The notes under the pieces are model-generated. The model was not told where the DNA came from. It worked only from the letters and a program-made list of their open reading frames with translations, and did no database searches. This document shows, piece by piece, positions 32,887-44,600 of a stretch of DNA of 64,000 bases. The stretch's first letter is position 1, and each line of letters opens with the position of its first letter. The DNA comes from Bacteroidia bacterium (GTDB lineage: Bacteria > Bacteroidota > Bacteroidia > Flavobacteriales > Flavobacteriaceae), in the NCBI GenBank assembly GCA_030428705.1, contig JAUIDI010000002.1, positions 186,001 to 250,000 on the forward strand. Direction: 5' to 3'. A program made the position numbers and the translations under genes.

Positions 32887-33345
32887 CTAACCATCCGCCC
32901 TACCGATAGGCGCATTCGTAATAACGTTCGATAATATAATATGGGTTCTTGTCTCACCGAACTGAATCAATTGGTCGATAAATTTTTCGAGATGAAATTG
33001 ATCCTTGAAAACTACTTCCATTACGATGTTCTCGTTGCCCGTGATTCGATAACAGTTGACAACCTCGTCGTACGATTTTACCTTTTCTAAAAAAGGCTTT
33101 AGTTTGCCCATGAATGCTCGCAAGGTTATGATGGCCTTCAATTGATGGCCTGCCTTGGCATGTGAGACCATGGCCTTGTACCCCTGAAGAATACCTAAAT
33201 CTTCCATTTTTTTTACCCGCTCGGCCACTGCAGGCGCCGTAAGACCGACCTTACGTCCGATATTGGCAAAAGTTTCCCTGGCATTATCCTGTAGGCACTC
33301 TAAAATCTTCCAATTCAAGTCATCTATTTTAGGATTTGAAGGCAT
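32887..33345 (-). CDS. Lrp/AsnC-family transcriptional regulator
   Basis: A 152-residue regulator: helix-turn-helix at about 20-55 (FANIGRKVGLTAPAVAERVKKMEDLGIL), and a ligand-binding alpha/beta RAM domain after residue 65. Lrp-type proteins respond to amino acids; the alanine symporter gene, two genes away, would be a natural target, but this is inference. The 112-bp gap to the divergent gene at 33458 probably holds the promoters of both. Confidence 0.92.
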   Translation of the reverse strand: MPSNPKIDDLNWKILECLQDNARETFANIGRKVGLTAPAVAERVKKMEDLGILQGYKAMVSHAKAGHQLKAIITLRAFMGKLKPFLEKVKSYDEVVNCYRITGNENIVMEVVFKDQFHLEKFIDQLIQFGETRTHIILSNVITNAPIGRADG

Positions 33346-33457
33346 TTGGCCATATATTTTTGGATTCGAAAGTAAATATACAATATTACTAATGTTTGCA
33401 AAGATATATATGCTGATTCGTGCGTAACTTTATATTACTCAATTGCTTGAAAAGAAA

Positions 33458-33859
33458 ATGGCCCACAATCGTTTAAGTTCGGTTCCTGTTTATAGGAAAT
33501 CGCTGGAGCTCTGCTCGATGAGCAGGGCAATCGCTTCGTACGTTTCGTTCAACAAAGATTTACTAAAGCTCTACAAATCGCAAAGTCTTCGCGATATTAT
33601 GGCCGAAGCCCTTTTGACCGATGCTATTTTGATTCCGCAACAAATTGCCAAGGCCGAATATTCGAGGTCGCGTTCCGAACGTTTGAAAAGTGCAACTTTT
33701 ATCAATATCATGATTCGCAACATCAATTCATACTGTCGTGGGCTTGAACATGACGGGGTACGTGAAAAAGAGTATTTGAATCTACTTCGAAACGAAGTCA
33801 AAAGTTTTCGTAAGTCTTTCAAAGAGTGGCGAAAATCGATTATCAACGGGCCTTTATAG
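33458..33859 (+). CDS. Four-helix-bundle-like protein of unknown function
   Basis: A 133-residue basic protein predicted to be all helical, starting MAHNRLSSVPVYRKSLEL. The pattern, with a PVYRKSLEL opening and regular Arg/Lys-rich helices, recalls four-helix bundle proteins of the 23S rRNA intervening-sequence/Avd type, but the match is weak. A longer frame (5 codons) exists. Convergent with the mutase gene, 53 bp from its stop. Confidence 0.55.
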   Translation: MAHNRLSSVPVYRKSLELCSMSRAIASYVSFNKDLLKLYKSQSLRDIMAEALLTDAILIPQQIAKAEYSRSRSERLKSATFINIMIRNINSYCRGLEHDGVREKEYLNLLRNEVKSFRKSFKEWRKSIINGPL

Positions 33860-33912
33860 GCGACCCGAACACTTCATTTTGTAATTCCGCGTTGTTCCAA
33901 ATTTCAGATTGT

Positions 33913-36900
33913 TTACATGTTTCTTCGATATTGGCCGCCTACCTCGAACAAGGCCTTTGTAATTTGACCAAGAGAGCAGCTTTTGGTTACCTCCATCAGT
34001 TTTTCAAAGATATTTTCGTTTTCAATGGCAACCTGACATAGTTCCTTTAGAAGTTGTTCCGATTTCTTTGCGTTCCCATTATGCAAATTTTTCAAGGTCT
34101 CGATCTGCGCCTTCTTTTCATCTTCAGTAGCGCGAATAATCTCGCTGGGCAAAATTGTGTGGGAACCTTTTGAACTCAAAAAGGTATTTACCCCGATTAT
34201 CGGATATTCCCCCGTATGTTTTAAGGTCTCGTAATGTAAGCTCTCTTCCTGGATTTTGGAACGTTGGTACATCGTCTCCATGGCACCAAGCACTCCCCCT
34301 CTCTCGGTTATACGGTCAAATTCGATCAGTACGGCTTCTTCGACCAGATCGGTCAATTCTTCGATGATGAACGAGCCCTGCAACGGGTTTTCATTTTTGG
34401 CAAGCCCCAATTCCTTATTGATAATCAATTGGATGGCCATTGCCCTACGCACAGATTCTTCTGTTGGTGTGGTTATCGCCTCATCATAAGCGTTGGTATG
34501 TAATGAATTGCAATTATCGTAAATGGCATAAAGGGCCTGCAGGGTCGTGCGTATATCGTTAAAATCGATTTCCTGGGCATGCAAACTGCGACCCGAAGTC
34601 TGAATATGGTACTTTAGCATCTGGGCCCTTGGGCCCGCCCCGTATTTATACTTCATCGCCTTTGCCCATATTCTTCTCGCCACCCTTCCGATGACCGCAT
34701 ATTCAGGATCTATACCGTTCGAAAAGAAAAATGAAAGGTTCGGACCAAATTTATCGATATCCATACCCCGATTCAAGTAATACTCGACATAGGTGAATCC
34801 GTTGGAAAGCGTAAATGCCAATTGCGTTATCGGATTGGCACCCGCTTCGGCTATATGATAGCCCGATATGGATACGGAATAAAAATTCCGGATTGCGTTT
34901 TGAATAAAATACTCCTGCACATCGCCCATCAAACGTAAGGCAAACTCGGTCGAAAAAATACACGTATTCTGTGCTTGGTCTTCTTTAAGGATATCAGCTT
35001 GAACGGTTCCGCGTACTTGGCCGAGGGTCTTGTTCTTAATTTCCTCGTAAACTTTCCCGGGCAACACTTCATCACCGGTCACGCCCAAAAGCATCAATCC
35101 CAATCCGTTATTGCCTTCAGGAAGTATCCCATGATAGTTCGGCCGGACGCTTCCTTTCTTTTTATAAATGGATGTTATTTTTTTCGCTACCTCGTCCTCG
35201 AGTCCGTTCTCAATAATATACTTCTCGCAACTTTGGTCAATGGCCGCATTCATAAAAAAGCCCAATAACATGGGAGCGGGTCCATTAATAGTCATGCTCA
35301 CGGAAGTCATCGGGTCGCAAAGATCAAAACCGGAATAAAGCTTTTTCGCATCGTCGAGACAACAAATGGAAACCCCTGCGTTTCCTATTTTACCGTAAAT
35401 ATCAGGACGATGGTCGGGATCACTACCATAAAGCGTTACCGAGTCGAAGGCCGTTGACAAGCGTTTTGAGTCCATGCCGAAGCTCAGATAATGAAACCTG
35501 CGATTCGTACGTTCGGGCCCACCTTCCCCGGCGAACATACGTGTCGGGTCCTCACTTTTTCTTTTAAACGGATACAGTCCGGCAGTATATGGAAATTCAC
35601 CGGGCACATTCTCTTGGAGCGACCAACGAAGCAAATCGCCCCAAGCTTTGTACTTGGGCAAAACCACTTTGGGTAGTCGGGTGTGCGAAAGCGATTCGGT
35701 ATGGGTTTCTATTTTGACCTCCTTGCCACGTACCTTAAACCTGTATTCGGACAGTGAGTATGATTTTGTTTTTTCCTCCCAGTTCAAGATCATATCCCAA
35801 TTACGGGATTCCAAATCCAATTTTTGACGATCGAACTCCTTGATCAAAAGTCCCAGTAATTCTTGTCCGTCTTCGGAATCGAGAACATCCGAAGGCGGTA
35901 TATCAAGTCCGTTCTTGGCTAGTTTCGGCCTTATGTTCCCCAAACTTTCAATAGTCTTGTAGATACCGTATAGCTGTTGCGCGATCTCTGTCTGTACCTT
36001 TACCTTTTCATCATAAGCTCGATTGCTTTCCGCGATTTCGGAAAGGTATCGCGTTCTTGCCGGCGGAATTATAAATGGTTTTTCCGATTGGTCGGAATCT
36101 GCCTTTATTTTTGATTTTAGTCCGGTTTTGGTCTTCCCGTTCAATTTATCAATCAGCGCCGTATACAATCGATTCATACCTGAATCGTTGAACTGCGAGG
36201 CTATCGTACCAAAAATGGGCAGATTGTCGGGGTCGGTATCCCAAAGGCCATGATTTCGGGAAAATTGTTTTTTTACGTAGCGCAACGCGTCTTGCGCCCC
36301 CCTTTTATCGAATTTATTGATGGCCACCAAATCGGCAAAGTCGAGCATATCGATTTTTTCCAATTGGGTCGCCGCCCCGAATTCAGGTGTCATAACATAT
36401 AACGACACATCACTATGTTCTATGATTTCCGTATCGGATTGACCAATTCCAGAAGTTTCTAAAATGATCAAATCAAATTCAGCGGCCTTTAGGACTTCGA
36501 GAGCTTCATCCACATGTTTTGACAATGCAAGGTTCGACTGCCTTGTCGCCAAAGATCGCATGTACACCCGATCGTCGTTTATGGCATTCATGCGAATTCT
36601 ATCCCCTAACAACGCCCCACCCGTTTTTCTTTTGGAAGGATCCACGGAAATCAAACCTATGGTTCTATCGGGAAAATCCAGGAGAAAACGTCGAACAAGC
36701 TCATCTACCAGACTTGACTTTCCGGCACCGCCCGTACCCGTTATACCTATTACGGGAGTATTTTTGGTCGGCTTTTTTACAGAGGAAAAATGCTTTTCAA
36801 ACGTTTCATGGTCATTCTCCGCCAAGGTTATCAGTCGCGCAATGGTACCCACTTCTTTTTGCTTGAGGGATGTATCTAGATTTTTATTTTTTGGAAGTTT

Positions 36901-37350
36901 TAAACCGGGCATTGCAAAATCACTTTGTGCCACCAAATCGTTGATCATACCCTGAAGTCCCATTTTACGGCCATCATCCGGAGAAAAAATCCTTGTGATT
37001 CCGTATGCCATCAACTTGTCAATTTCCTTCGGAAGGATAACACCTCCTCCACCACCGAATATTTTGATATGCCCCGCTCCTCTTTCCTGCAAGAGATCGT
37101 ACATATATTTGAAATACTCATTATGTCCGCCTTGATATGAGGTCATGGCAATGGCATTGGCATCTTCCTGAATCGCACAATCGACCACTTCGACTACACT
37201 CCGGTCATGGCCAAGATGAATCACCTCGACCCCGGTGGCCTGAATAATACGACGCATGATGTTGATGGCCGCATCATGGCCATCAAAGAGCGAAGCAGCC
37301 GTAACGATTCTTACCTTGTGTTTCGGCACATAGGGTTTATTTTGTTCCAT
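33913..37350 (-). CDS. icmF: Fused isobutyryl-CoA mutase (IcmF), B12-dependent
   Basis: An 1145-residue fusion. Residues 10-140: B12-binding domain with DGHD (His25 as the cobalt ligand) and GGGGGVI. Residues 195-400: MeaI-type GTPase chaperone with Walker A GTGGAGKS (205-212), [15 protein letters not shown] and NKFDKRG. Residues 520-1145: acyl-CoA mutase barrel. The substrate loop reads GLYPFKR, where Phe replaces the Tyr of methylmalonyl-CoA mutase, which fits isobutyryl/butyryl-CoA interconversion. The GTPase loads and repairs the cofactor. Divergent from purU. Its stop lies 53 bp from the four-helix gene. Confidence 0.95.
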   Translation of the reverse strand: MEQNKPYVPKHKVRIVTAASLFDGHDAAINIMRRIIQATGVEVIHLGHDRSVVEVVDCAIQEDANAIAMTSYQGGHNEYFKYMYDLLQERGAGHIKIFGGGGGVILPKEIDKLMAYGITRIFSPDDGRKMGLQGMINDLVAQSDFAMPGLKLPKNKNLDTSLKQKEVGTIARLITLAENDHETFEKHFSSVKKPTKNTPVIGITGTGGAGKSSLVDELVRRFLLDFPDRTIGLISVDPSKRKTGGALLGDRIRMNAINDDRVYMRSLATRQSNLALSKHVDEALEVLKAAEFDLIILETSGIGQSDTEIIEHSDVSLYVMTPEFGAATQLEKIDMLDFADLVAINKFDKRGAQDALRYVKKQFSRNHGLWDTDPDNLPIFGTIASQFNDSGMNRLYTALIDKLNGKTKTGLKSKIKADSDQSEKPFIIPPARTRYLSEIAESNRAYDEKVKVQTEIAQQLYGIYKTIESLGNIRPKLAKNGLDIPPSDVLDSEDGQELLGLLIKEFDRQKLDLESRNWDMILNWEEKTKSYSLSEYRFKVRGKEVKIETHTESLSHTRLPKVVLPKYKAWGDLLRWSLQENVPGEFPYTAGLYPFKRKSEDPTRMFAGEGGPERTNRRFHYLSFGMDSKRLSTAFDSVTLYGSDPDHRPDIYGKIGNAGVSICCLDDAKKLYSGFDLCDPMTSVSMTINGPAPMLLGFFMNAAIDQSCEKYIIENGLEDEVAKKITSIYKKKGSVRPNYHGILPEGNNGLGLMLLGVTGDEVLPGKVYEEIKNKTLGQVRGTVQADILKEDQAQNTCIFSTEFALRLMGDVQEYFIQNAIRNFYSVSISGYHIAEAGANPITQLAFTLSNGFTYVEYYLNRGMDIDKFGPNLSFFFSNGIDPEYAVIGRVARRIWAKAMKYKYGAGPRAQMLKYHIQTSGRSLHAQEIDFNDIRTTLQALYAIYDNCNSLHTNAYDEAITTPTEESVRRAMAIQLIINKELGLAKNENPLQGSFIIEELTDLVEEAVLIEFDRITERGGVLGAMETMYQRSKIQEESLHYETLKHTGEYPIIGVNTFLSSKGSHTILPSEIIRATEDEKKAQIETLKNLHNGNAKKSEQLLKELCQVAIENENIFEKLMEVTKSCSLGQITKALFEVGGQYRRNM

Positions 37351-37491
37351 CTCTAAAAAAAGACCTTTAAAACCATAGCAATTTAAGGAAATCGCAAAGA
37401 AAATTGAATTACGATTCAGATTTTACAAAAATATCATCAGCGGAAACTCTCCTTTTCTAATTGTCTAATTTTGATTTCAAAACATTCTTAA

Positions 37492-38343
37492 TTGAAAACG
37501 ACCATTCTAATACACTGCCAAGATCAAGCCGGAATCATAAGTAACGTTACGGCATTCATCCATTCGAAGGGTGGAAACATTGTCTATCTTGATCAACATG
37601 TGGATAAAGAGGCCAACGTTTTCTTTATGCGTTTGCAAAGCGATTTCGAAAAGAACACCCCAGACATAGAACGCTTCAAGAAAGAGTTCGAAAATACATT
37701 GGGCAACAAGTACAACATGGAGTGGAGTCTTCATTTAGATACGGCCAGGCCTAAAATGTCGATTTTCGTTTCGAAATACAATCACTGTCTTTATGATCTG
37801 TTGAGCAGGTACAAATCGGGCGAATTGGAAGTGGACATACCTTTTGTAATCAGCAATCATAACGATTTAAGTGATATAGCCGAACAATTCGATATTCCGT
37901 TTTATCATATTCCCGTTAACAAAAACAATAAGGTCGAAGCTGAAAACGAACATTTACGGCTTTTAAGAGAACAAAAAGTTGATTTCATCGTACTGGCCCG
38001 TTATATGCAAATTGTAAGCAAACGGTTGATAGACGTTTACCCGAATAAAATCATCAATATCCACCATTCTTTTTTACCTGCCTTTGCAGGTGCCAAACCC
38101 TATCATGCAGCCTTTCAAAGAGGGGTCAAGATCATCGGGGCCACAAGCCATTATGTTACCGAAGCCTTGGATGCCGGGCCGATCATCGAACAAGATGTGA
38201 CCGCCGTTTCACATTCCCATACAATCACTGATTTTATCGCAAAGGGCCGCGATCTTGAAAAAATAGTGCTTTCAAGAGCTGTAAAACTACATGTGCAACG
38301 AAAAACAATGGTCTACAACAATAAAACGGTCATTTTCTCGTAA
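37492..38343 (+). CDS. purU: Formyltetrahydrofolate deformylase, TTG start
   Basis: A 283-residue enzyme releasing formate from 10-formyl-THF to balance one-carbon units. An N-terminal ACT domain (residues 2-80) and a formyltransferase-type catalytic domain (85-283) are present, with HHSFLPAFAGAKPYHAAFQRG and the downstream AGPIIEQD motif. The frame opens with TTG at 37492, directly after an in-frame TAA, and no ATG follows within the ACT domain, so TTG must be the start. The gene is divergent from icmF. Confidence 0.95.
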   Translation: MKTTILIHCQDQAGIISNVTAFIHSKGGNIVYLDQHVDKEANVFFMRLQSDFEKNTPDIERFKKEFENTLGNKYNMEWSLHLDTARPKMSIFVSKYNHCLYDLLSRYKSGELEVDIPFVISNHNDLSDIAEQFDIPFYHIPVNKNNKVEAENEHLRLLREQKVDFIVLARYMQIVSKRLIDVYPNKIINIHHSFLPAFAGAKPYHAAFQRGVKIIGATSHYVTEALDAGPIIEQDVTAVSHSHTITDFIAKGRDLEKIVLSRAVKLHVQRKTMVYNNKTVIFS

Positions 38344-38382
38344 TTAAGATACATGCACCGAACATAGTAATCGATTAAAAAA

Positions 38383-39090
38383 ATGATCAAAAAAATCATC
38401 GTATTACTTATTGCTTTTCAGCTGATTTCTTGTGGCGAGCTGCAACAAGTAGTGAACCAATTGCCCCAAGGAACCCAAGGTCTAAGCAATTTTGAAATCG
38501 GAAACGGACTTCGAGAAGCTCTCGATAAAGGTATCGACAAACAGGTAAGCAAACTTACCCAGACCGACGGTTTCTATAAAAATGAGCTTGTAAAAATTTT
38601 GTTGCCCGAGGAACTTCAAAAGGTTGACAAAACGCTTAGGGATATCGGACTCGGAAATCTTGCCGATGAAGGCCTCAAAGTATTGAACCGAGCCGCCGAG
38701 GACGCAGTGAGCGAAGCCACTCCGATTTTTGTGGATGCGGTCAAGGGTATAACTTTCACGGATGCACGCAATATTCTATTGGGCAGTGACGATGCCGCAA
38801 CTCAATACCTGACTAGTGCCACGAGCACCGCACTGTATCAAAAGTTCCATCCTCAAATAAAAAAGTCGTTTGATAAGGTGGGTGCAGCCGATATATGGAA
38901 CAACCTTATAACACGTTACAACAATATACCATTGACTAAAAATGTAAATCCGGATCTTACCGATTATGTGACCCAAGAGGCCCTGGAGGGTGTTTATACC
39001 ATGATCGCTGTAGAGGAAAAAGAAATTCGGACCAATGTTTCGGCAAGAACAACAGATTTATTACGCAGGGTTTTTGGTCAGCAAGACTAA
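38383..39090 (+). CDS. DUF4197 lipoprotein
   Basis: A 235-residue protein with lipobox FQLISC (Cys17). Mature residues 30-235 are mostly helical and match DUF4197, seen in the segments GLREALDKGIDKQVSKL and AVKGITFTDARNILLG. Function unknown. It lies 39 bp after purU on the same strand, which could mean one transcript. Confidence 0.88.
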   Translation: MIKKIIVLLIAFQLISCGELQQVVNQLPQGTQGLSNFEIGNGLREALDKGIDKQVSKLTQTDGFYKNELVKILLPEELQKVDKTLRDIGLGNLADEGLKVLNRAAEDAVSEATPIFVDAVKGITFTDARNILLGSDDAATQYLTSATSTALYQKFHPQIKKSFDKVGAADIWNNLITRYNNIPLTKNVNPDLTDYVTQEALEGVYTMIAVEEKEIRTNVSARTTDLLRRVFGQQD

Positions 39091-39245
39091 AGGGAAAAAT
39101 AATTCATGTCCATGATACTAAATCGACTTATTTTCCGTTAAAAATTTAGGTATTATCGTGAACTTCGATAAATCTTTTTTAAGAATATATCAAAGGACTT
39201 TTGTACTATAATATTTGAGTTAGTATTTTTTGAGTTAGTTAGTTT

Positions 39246-39272
39246 AAAAACCGGTGGGAGCGCCGGTTTTTT
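39246..39272 (+). terminator. Terminator downstream of purU-DUF4197
   Basis: AAAACCGG (39247-39254) / CCGGTTTT (39263-39270) with an 8-nt loop and two more T residues. It lies 156 bp after the DUF4197 stop, leaving a long 3' tail. Confidence 0.7.
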
Positions 39273-39341
39273 CATTTTAACTTTATACATAATAATTGTC
39301 TAAAATTTATAGGTTTACTCGGCTTCATATACTCGATCAAT

Positions 39342-39353
39342 AACGTATACGTT
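39342..39353. promoter_or_regulatory. Perfect 12-bp palindrome before the AraC regulator
   Basis: AACGTATACGTT is a perfect palindrome, with ATCAAT on its left and GAT on its right giving slightly offset longer arms. It lies 139 bp upstream of the regulator ATG and may bind a dimeric regulator. Confidence 0.35.
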
Positions 39354-39491
39354 GATTTTCAATATCTTCCAAAGGTAAATTATTATCGGGGTTTACCTGT
39401 TTTGGGATTTTTTTAAGATTTCATTTGATTTTATTACTTAATTTAAGCCTAGCTAATTCAGGCTTCATCAATCATCAATCAATCAACCTCA

Positions 39492-41015
39492 ATGAGACAG
39501 CTAGTACTATTTTTTATACTGTCTATCCCCCTAGTTCAGTTTGTCAACGGCCATAAACCTCAAGCCAGTTCAATAGATGTTATCTCAATACCGGATAGCA
39601 CCTCAAAAGGATTGTTACTAAAAGCCGATGAGTCCTTTCAAAAAGAAGAATTTGAAAAAGCGATTATGGGTTATGAAAAAGTTCTAACCTCTGATGATGT
39701 CGATAAGGCGCCAATTCTGAAAAAACTGGCCATTAGCCACGCTTCCTTGAACAACCCGGCCAAGACCGTCGGATTTATAGAAGATTACCTTTCCCTGGAA
39801 TTCGATACTGGAATATTTATACAGGACAGCTTTTCCCAGGTTCAGAATTCAAGCGAATTTAAAAACCTCCTCAATAAGTACACGCCCGAATTTACAATTT
39901 GGTCCTTTTTGTATTTATATGTTGCTTTGATCGGTTTTTATATCGCGTTGATCATTAATTTTAATAGAAAAATTGATCTTACAGCGCGAATTTTAATTAG
40001 CGCTTTCATTTTTATCCATTCGATTTTCATATTCAATATCTGCATCAATATATCCAATTATCAATATGAATACCCACATTCGTATTTGATGTCGACCTCG
40101 TTTTCTTTCTTGTACGGTCCACTACTCTACTTTTATTTCAAAAGAATAACGCAACAGTACATTTTTAAGAAGACAGATCTATTGCATCTACTGCCAACAA
40201 TACTTTTTCTTATCTATATCATCCCTATCTATGGCCTTTCAAGCCAGGAAAAGTTGAATATTATGTTAGAAAGCGCCGCTCTGGGCCAGAACGCCGGAGA
40301 CTCAAAAGATATGCTCGTCATTGTAATATTAAAGCTTGCGTCATTGATTATCTATGGCTTTTTTATCAGAAAACTCTATTTAAACTCTAAACATAGCAAA
40401 GAAATTTCGCGCACTAATAAGTCTTGGCAAAAGAATATTTACGGGCTTCACATCTTTTATGTCTTAACCTATGCCATTTACGGCATACTCATAATCAACC
40501 ATATTTTTTCAGGTATCATATACCATACGCCTGTGGTGTTCATGGCTCTTATGGTAATGTATCTTGGGTATTCGGCCAATGTGCAGCCTAACGTTTTTGG
40601 GGGGTTATACTCAAACGACAACAGGTTGTTCTTTAAATATGAAAAATCAGGACTTACCCAAAGCTTATCAAATGAACTTAGGGAACAGTTAATGCATTTA
40701 TTCGATGAAGAGAAAATTTATAAGGAAAGTGACCTGAATCTGGGAATGTTGGCCGAACGATTAAATACGACGCGTCACAACGCATCACAGGTAATAAACG
40801 AACATTTTGAAATCAGTTTTCATGAGCTGGTCAACAAGTATCGAATCGAAGAAGCAAAAGCAATCTTAGATCATAACTTTCAAAAGAACATGAACATTAT
40901 CGATATTGCCTACGAGGTAGGATACAACAACAAAGTAACCTTTAATAAAGCCTTCAAAAAGGAAACCGACCTAACTCCAAGCGAGTATCAGAAAAGGGTC
41001 TTGGAAGCAGTCTAA
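39492..41015 (+). CDS. Membrane-anchored AraC-type regulator of the SusCD genes
   Basis: A 507-residue protein: signal/first membrane segment (residues 1-20), a TPR-like periplasmic part (40-125), about seven membrane helices (135-375), and a C-terminal AraC helix-turn-helix pair (about 395-505; LNLGMLAERLNTTRHNASQVINE and NIIDIAYEVGYNNKVTFNKAFKKET). The combination of periplasmic sensor and DNA-binding domain in one chain is a Bacteroidetes design. It lies upstream of the SusC gene and is its likely regulator, though this is inferred from position. Confidence 0.85.
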   Translation: MRQLVLFFILSIPLVQFVNGHKPQASSIDVISIPDSTSKGLLLKADESFQKEEFEKAIMGYEKVLTSDDVDKAPILKKLAISHASLNNPAKTVGFIEDYLSLEFDTGIFIQDSFSQVQNSSEFKNLLNKYTPEFTIWSFLYLYVALIGFYIALIINFNRKIDLTARILISAFIFIHSIFIFNICINISNYQYEYPHSYLMSTSFSFLYGPLLYFYFKRITQQYIFKKTDLLHLLPTILFLIYIIPIYGLSSQEKLNIMLESAALGQNAGDSKDMLVIVILKLASLIIYGFFIRKLYLNSKHSKEISRTNKSWQKNIYGLHIFYVLTYAIYGILIINHIFSGIIYHTPVVFMALMVMYLGYSANVQPNVFGGLYSNDNRLFFKYEKSGLTQSLSNELREQLMHLFDEEKIYKESDLNLGMLAERLNTTRHNASQVINEHFEISFHELVNKYRIEEAKAILDHNFQKNMNIIDIAYEVGYNNKVTFNKAFKKETDLTPSEYQKRVLEAV

Positions 41016-41619
41016 AATGTTGTATCCGGAGTAAATTTTCATCGGGAATCAGTTACAGCGCCCTTCTCCTTATGTCCAAGAATAATGCCAAATTAAAAGG
41101 AGCTGCGATTTTACCAAAACTTTCTATTTAGGACATCTGGCATCGATTATTTCAACTTATCGCTTCATAACTTTCCACCTAAAAATTTTGTCATAATCGA
41201 CCTACAAAAATCCTTTTGCCATCCGATGCACTCGATTAAAAAAAGTTCGGCACCTGTTCGCTTTTCGATAGATTATCTACCCATTATTAAAGCATCTGAC
41301 ATATATTACTGTGTCGGATTATCAAATTAACAATGTTATCTAAAAATAACAAAAATCCGTGATTTTGTTTTTCAAAGTAAAGTGTCGGTAAATCTTCATC
41401 GGCACGGTAAACGTTTATAGGACTTTCCTTCTTTAATGTTAAGAGCCTGTTAATTTGAGCCTAGAACTAAAGGTGTATATAAGGTTCGAGAAAGATTTTA
41501 TGTTAAAAAGTCATGCACAAAGCATAGACTATTTTGATAGCTGACATTTCTTTCATGGCAACATAAGAATACCATTGAACCGGAGGACACAAAACTCAAA
41601 TTAATTTAAAACATGAAGT
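41016..41619. other. Long gap upstream of the SusC gene
   Basis: About 600 bp. No frame, tRNA or strong terminator was seen. The last 40 bp before the SusC start contain a dead-end ATG at 41612, in a frame that stops after seven codons (overlapping the true start), which could act as a small upstream frame. The length suits a regulated promoter and a long leader. Confidence 0.4.
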
Positions 41620-44600
41620 ATGCGAAAAAAGAGTAATTGGATGCTTTTGATATTCTCGCTATGGATATCATTGGCGTTTGCACAAGAAAAAACTGTTTCC
41701 GGGGCAATTACGGATCAGGACGGTGTTCCATTACCCGGAGTAAACATCTTAATTAAGGGTACAACAACTGGGACACAGTCAGATTTTGATGGAAATTATG
41801 TGATCAACGCCAATGAAGGTGATGTTCTCACTTTTTCATATCTGGGCCTCAAGACACAAGAACAGACCGTAGGCGTTTCCGATACCATTAATATATCAAT
41901 GGAAGAAGATGCGCAGGCCCTTGAAGAGGTCGTGGTTACCGCCCAGGGTATTAAAAGGGAATCCCGGTCTCTAGGGTATGCCGTAAGCAAAGTTGATGGT
42001 GATGACTTGGAACAAAATGCCCAAGCAGACTTGGGTCGAGTACTATCGGGCAAGGCCGCCGGGGTCAATATAACCGCTACCAACGGCGTAACGGGTTCGG
42101 GTACCAACATTGTCATACGCGGGTACACCTCGATCAGCGGCAGCAACCAACCTTTATTTATTGTAGATGGTGTACCCTTCGATGGAGGGACCAATAACCA
42201 GACCAATTATCTGGACAATGTTACCGAATCAAGTCGCTTCTTGGACCTAGATCCCAACTCGATAGAGAGTGTGAACGTCCTTAAGGGTCTTAGCGCAACC
42301 GTACTTTATGGTGAAGCTGGTCGGAACGGGGTCATTCTTATAAATACAAAAGGGGGGGCAGCTAGGGCAACGAACAAGAAATTCGAGGTATCCTTAACGC
42401 AATCAGCATTCTTTTCCGAGGCGATAATTCCAAAATATCAAGATAATTATGGAGGAGGGTTTCATCAAGATTATGGATTCTTTTTCAGTAACTGGGGACC
42501 CGCTTTTAACGGTGATCTAAGTGCCAACCCCAACTTTCGCGGAATAGATGGCGACGGTACAACTTTGGTCAACGGGCCTTTGTTGGGTATCGCCGATCAG
42601 ACCTTGGTCGCAGGTTTCGAAGAACTCGCCAATGAGCCTTACAGGTATCAACCATACGATAGCGTAGAGGACTTTTTTAGAACAGGAACAACTACCACAA
42701 CTTCTGTCGGTGTCAACGGTAGTTCCGAAAACGTGAACTATAGTCTGAACTACTCACACCTTATCGATAATGGGGTTACGCCTGGAAATAAATTGATTCG
42801 AAACAACTTCGGTATAGGGGGCAATGCCCAGTTGAGCAATAAACTGAAATTTACCAGCACCTTGAACTATGCCGTTACCGGCTACACCTCACCCCCCGTG
42901 GCACCAAGTTTTGGTTCCGGAGCCGGTTTTGATGGTGGATCCGCGTTCGGTGACCTGATGTATACTCCAAGAAGTGTAAACTTGTTCGGTCTACCGTTTC
43001 AGGCTGCAGATGGTCGAAGCGTCTACTACCGTGCAGGCAACGACATTCAGAATCCAAGGTGGACCGTAGCCAACTCAAAGGTAAAACAAGATATAAAAAG
43101 GATCTTTGGCAGCATGAGCGGCATCTATGAAATCAATAACTGGCTCACGGCTACTTATAGATTGGGTATTGACCAATATACTGAGACCAACTTCTATGGG
43201 CAAAACCGAGGAGGTGTCGATGGAAATACTACGGGTATCCTTAGAACATCAAATGTAGATAACACCATTTGGGATCATACCTTGCTGCTTACGGCAAATA
43301 AGGATGTCGGTGAAAACTGGAACTTTGGAGGTAACCTCGGCGCAACCTCCAGAAGGGAACTTTTTAAAAGAGATGGTGTTGAAAGCACCCAGCAATTGGC
43401 ATTTGGGATTCTTGAACACTATAATTTTGTGAACCACTCTACGGTAAACAGTTTTTCTAATGCCGATATCGCTTTTCAAAGCGAAAAGAATACGTTAGGT
43501 ATTTATGCCGAAGCCGTCGCAGGGTACAAAGACTTTCTATATCTAAACGTTGCGGCACGTAATGACTGGACTTCTACCTTAGAGACCGATAATTTTTCGC
43601 TGTTCTATCCCGGGGCCAGTATTTCGTTTGTACCGACAACAGCATTCGAAGGCTTAAGTTCCGATAAAGGCTTGAACTATCTGAAGGTTCGATTTGGTTA
43701 TGGGTCATCTGCGGGTTTCCCTCCTACTTATAGTACTCGAAATACATTGGCACTTACTTCGAGGGCGTATGACCTCGGCGAAGGTGGCGTGATTTCAGGA
43801 AATTCCGTTTCCGGGCGACTCGGTAACCCCAATTTGAAACCTGAACGCGTTGGAGAACTGGAATTAGGTATGGATTCACGATTGTTCGATAGAATGAACC
43901 TGAATGTCAGTGTTTTTAAGAAAACGACGACCGACTTGATTACCGATCAAGGGCTTGATGATGCTACCGGATTCACTGTGACACGTATCAATGCGGGTGA
44001 ACTTGAAGTTAAAGGTCTTGAGGTCGACTATGACTTTGATATTATCAGAAAAGGCGGCAATTTCTCTTGGAACATCGGTGGTAATTTCTACGCTGACGAA
44101 TCTACTGTAACAAAGTTGCCGGAAGGTGTTGACCAAATTCTCCTTACCCAAGCGGTGACTGGATATGCTGCCAATTACGCCGTTGAAGGTGCACCTTATG
44201 GAATTTTATTGGGAAGCACGGTACAACGCGATGCCAATGGTGAAAGGGTGGTCGCAGGAGATGGTACTTATTTGACCGACGAAACGCTTCGTCCCGTTGG
44301 TGACCCGAACCCCGATTGGACTACCGCTTTGAATAGTGGAATCAACTACAAAGGATGGTCTTTCAACATGGACTGGCAATACCGACATGGCGGAGATATA
44401 TTCTCGACCTCGGTGGCGGCCTTCACGGGACGAGGAGTTGTCGATTTGGACAACCCTGTCAATCGTGAGGCAACTTACCTGCTCCCCGGAGTCAAGCAAG
44501 ATGGTACGCCGAATGATATTCAAATAACCGCAACTAACTTAGGATTTGATGTCTATGGTATCGGGGGAGCGAACGAATTCTGGATATTCGATGGCTCAAC

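Larger units (their letters stand above)
39091..39491. other. Gap between DUF4197 and the AraC regulator
   Basis: About 400 bp without a gene. It holds a terminator (39246-39272), a perfect palindrome (39342-39353) and ATCA repeats (ATCAATCATCAATCAATCA) just before the AraC start. The GAGTTAGT motif occurs twice before the terminator. No tRNA or frame was seen. Confidence 0.5.

Noticed and set aside
36464-36955. Plus-strand 163-codon frame inside the mutase gene
   Set aside because: Lies wholly antisense to the conserved GTPase domain of IcmF and has a Ser/Arg/Phe-rich shadow composition.
41612-41635. ATG just before SusC as the true start
   Set aside because: It is in another frame and stops after seven codons; the ATG at 41620 gives the SusC signal peptide.
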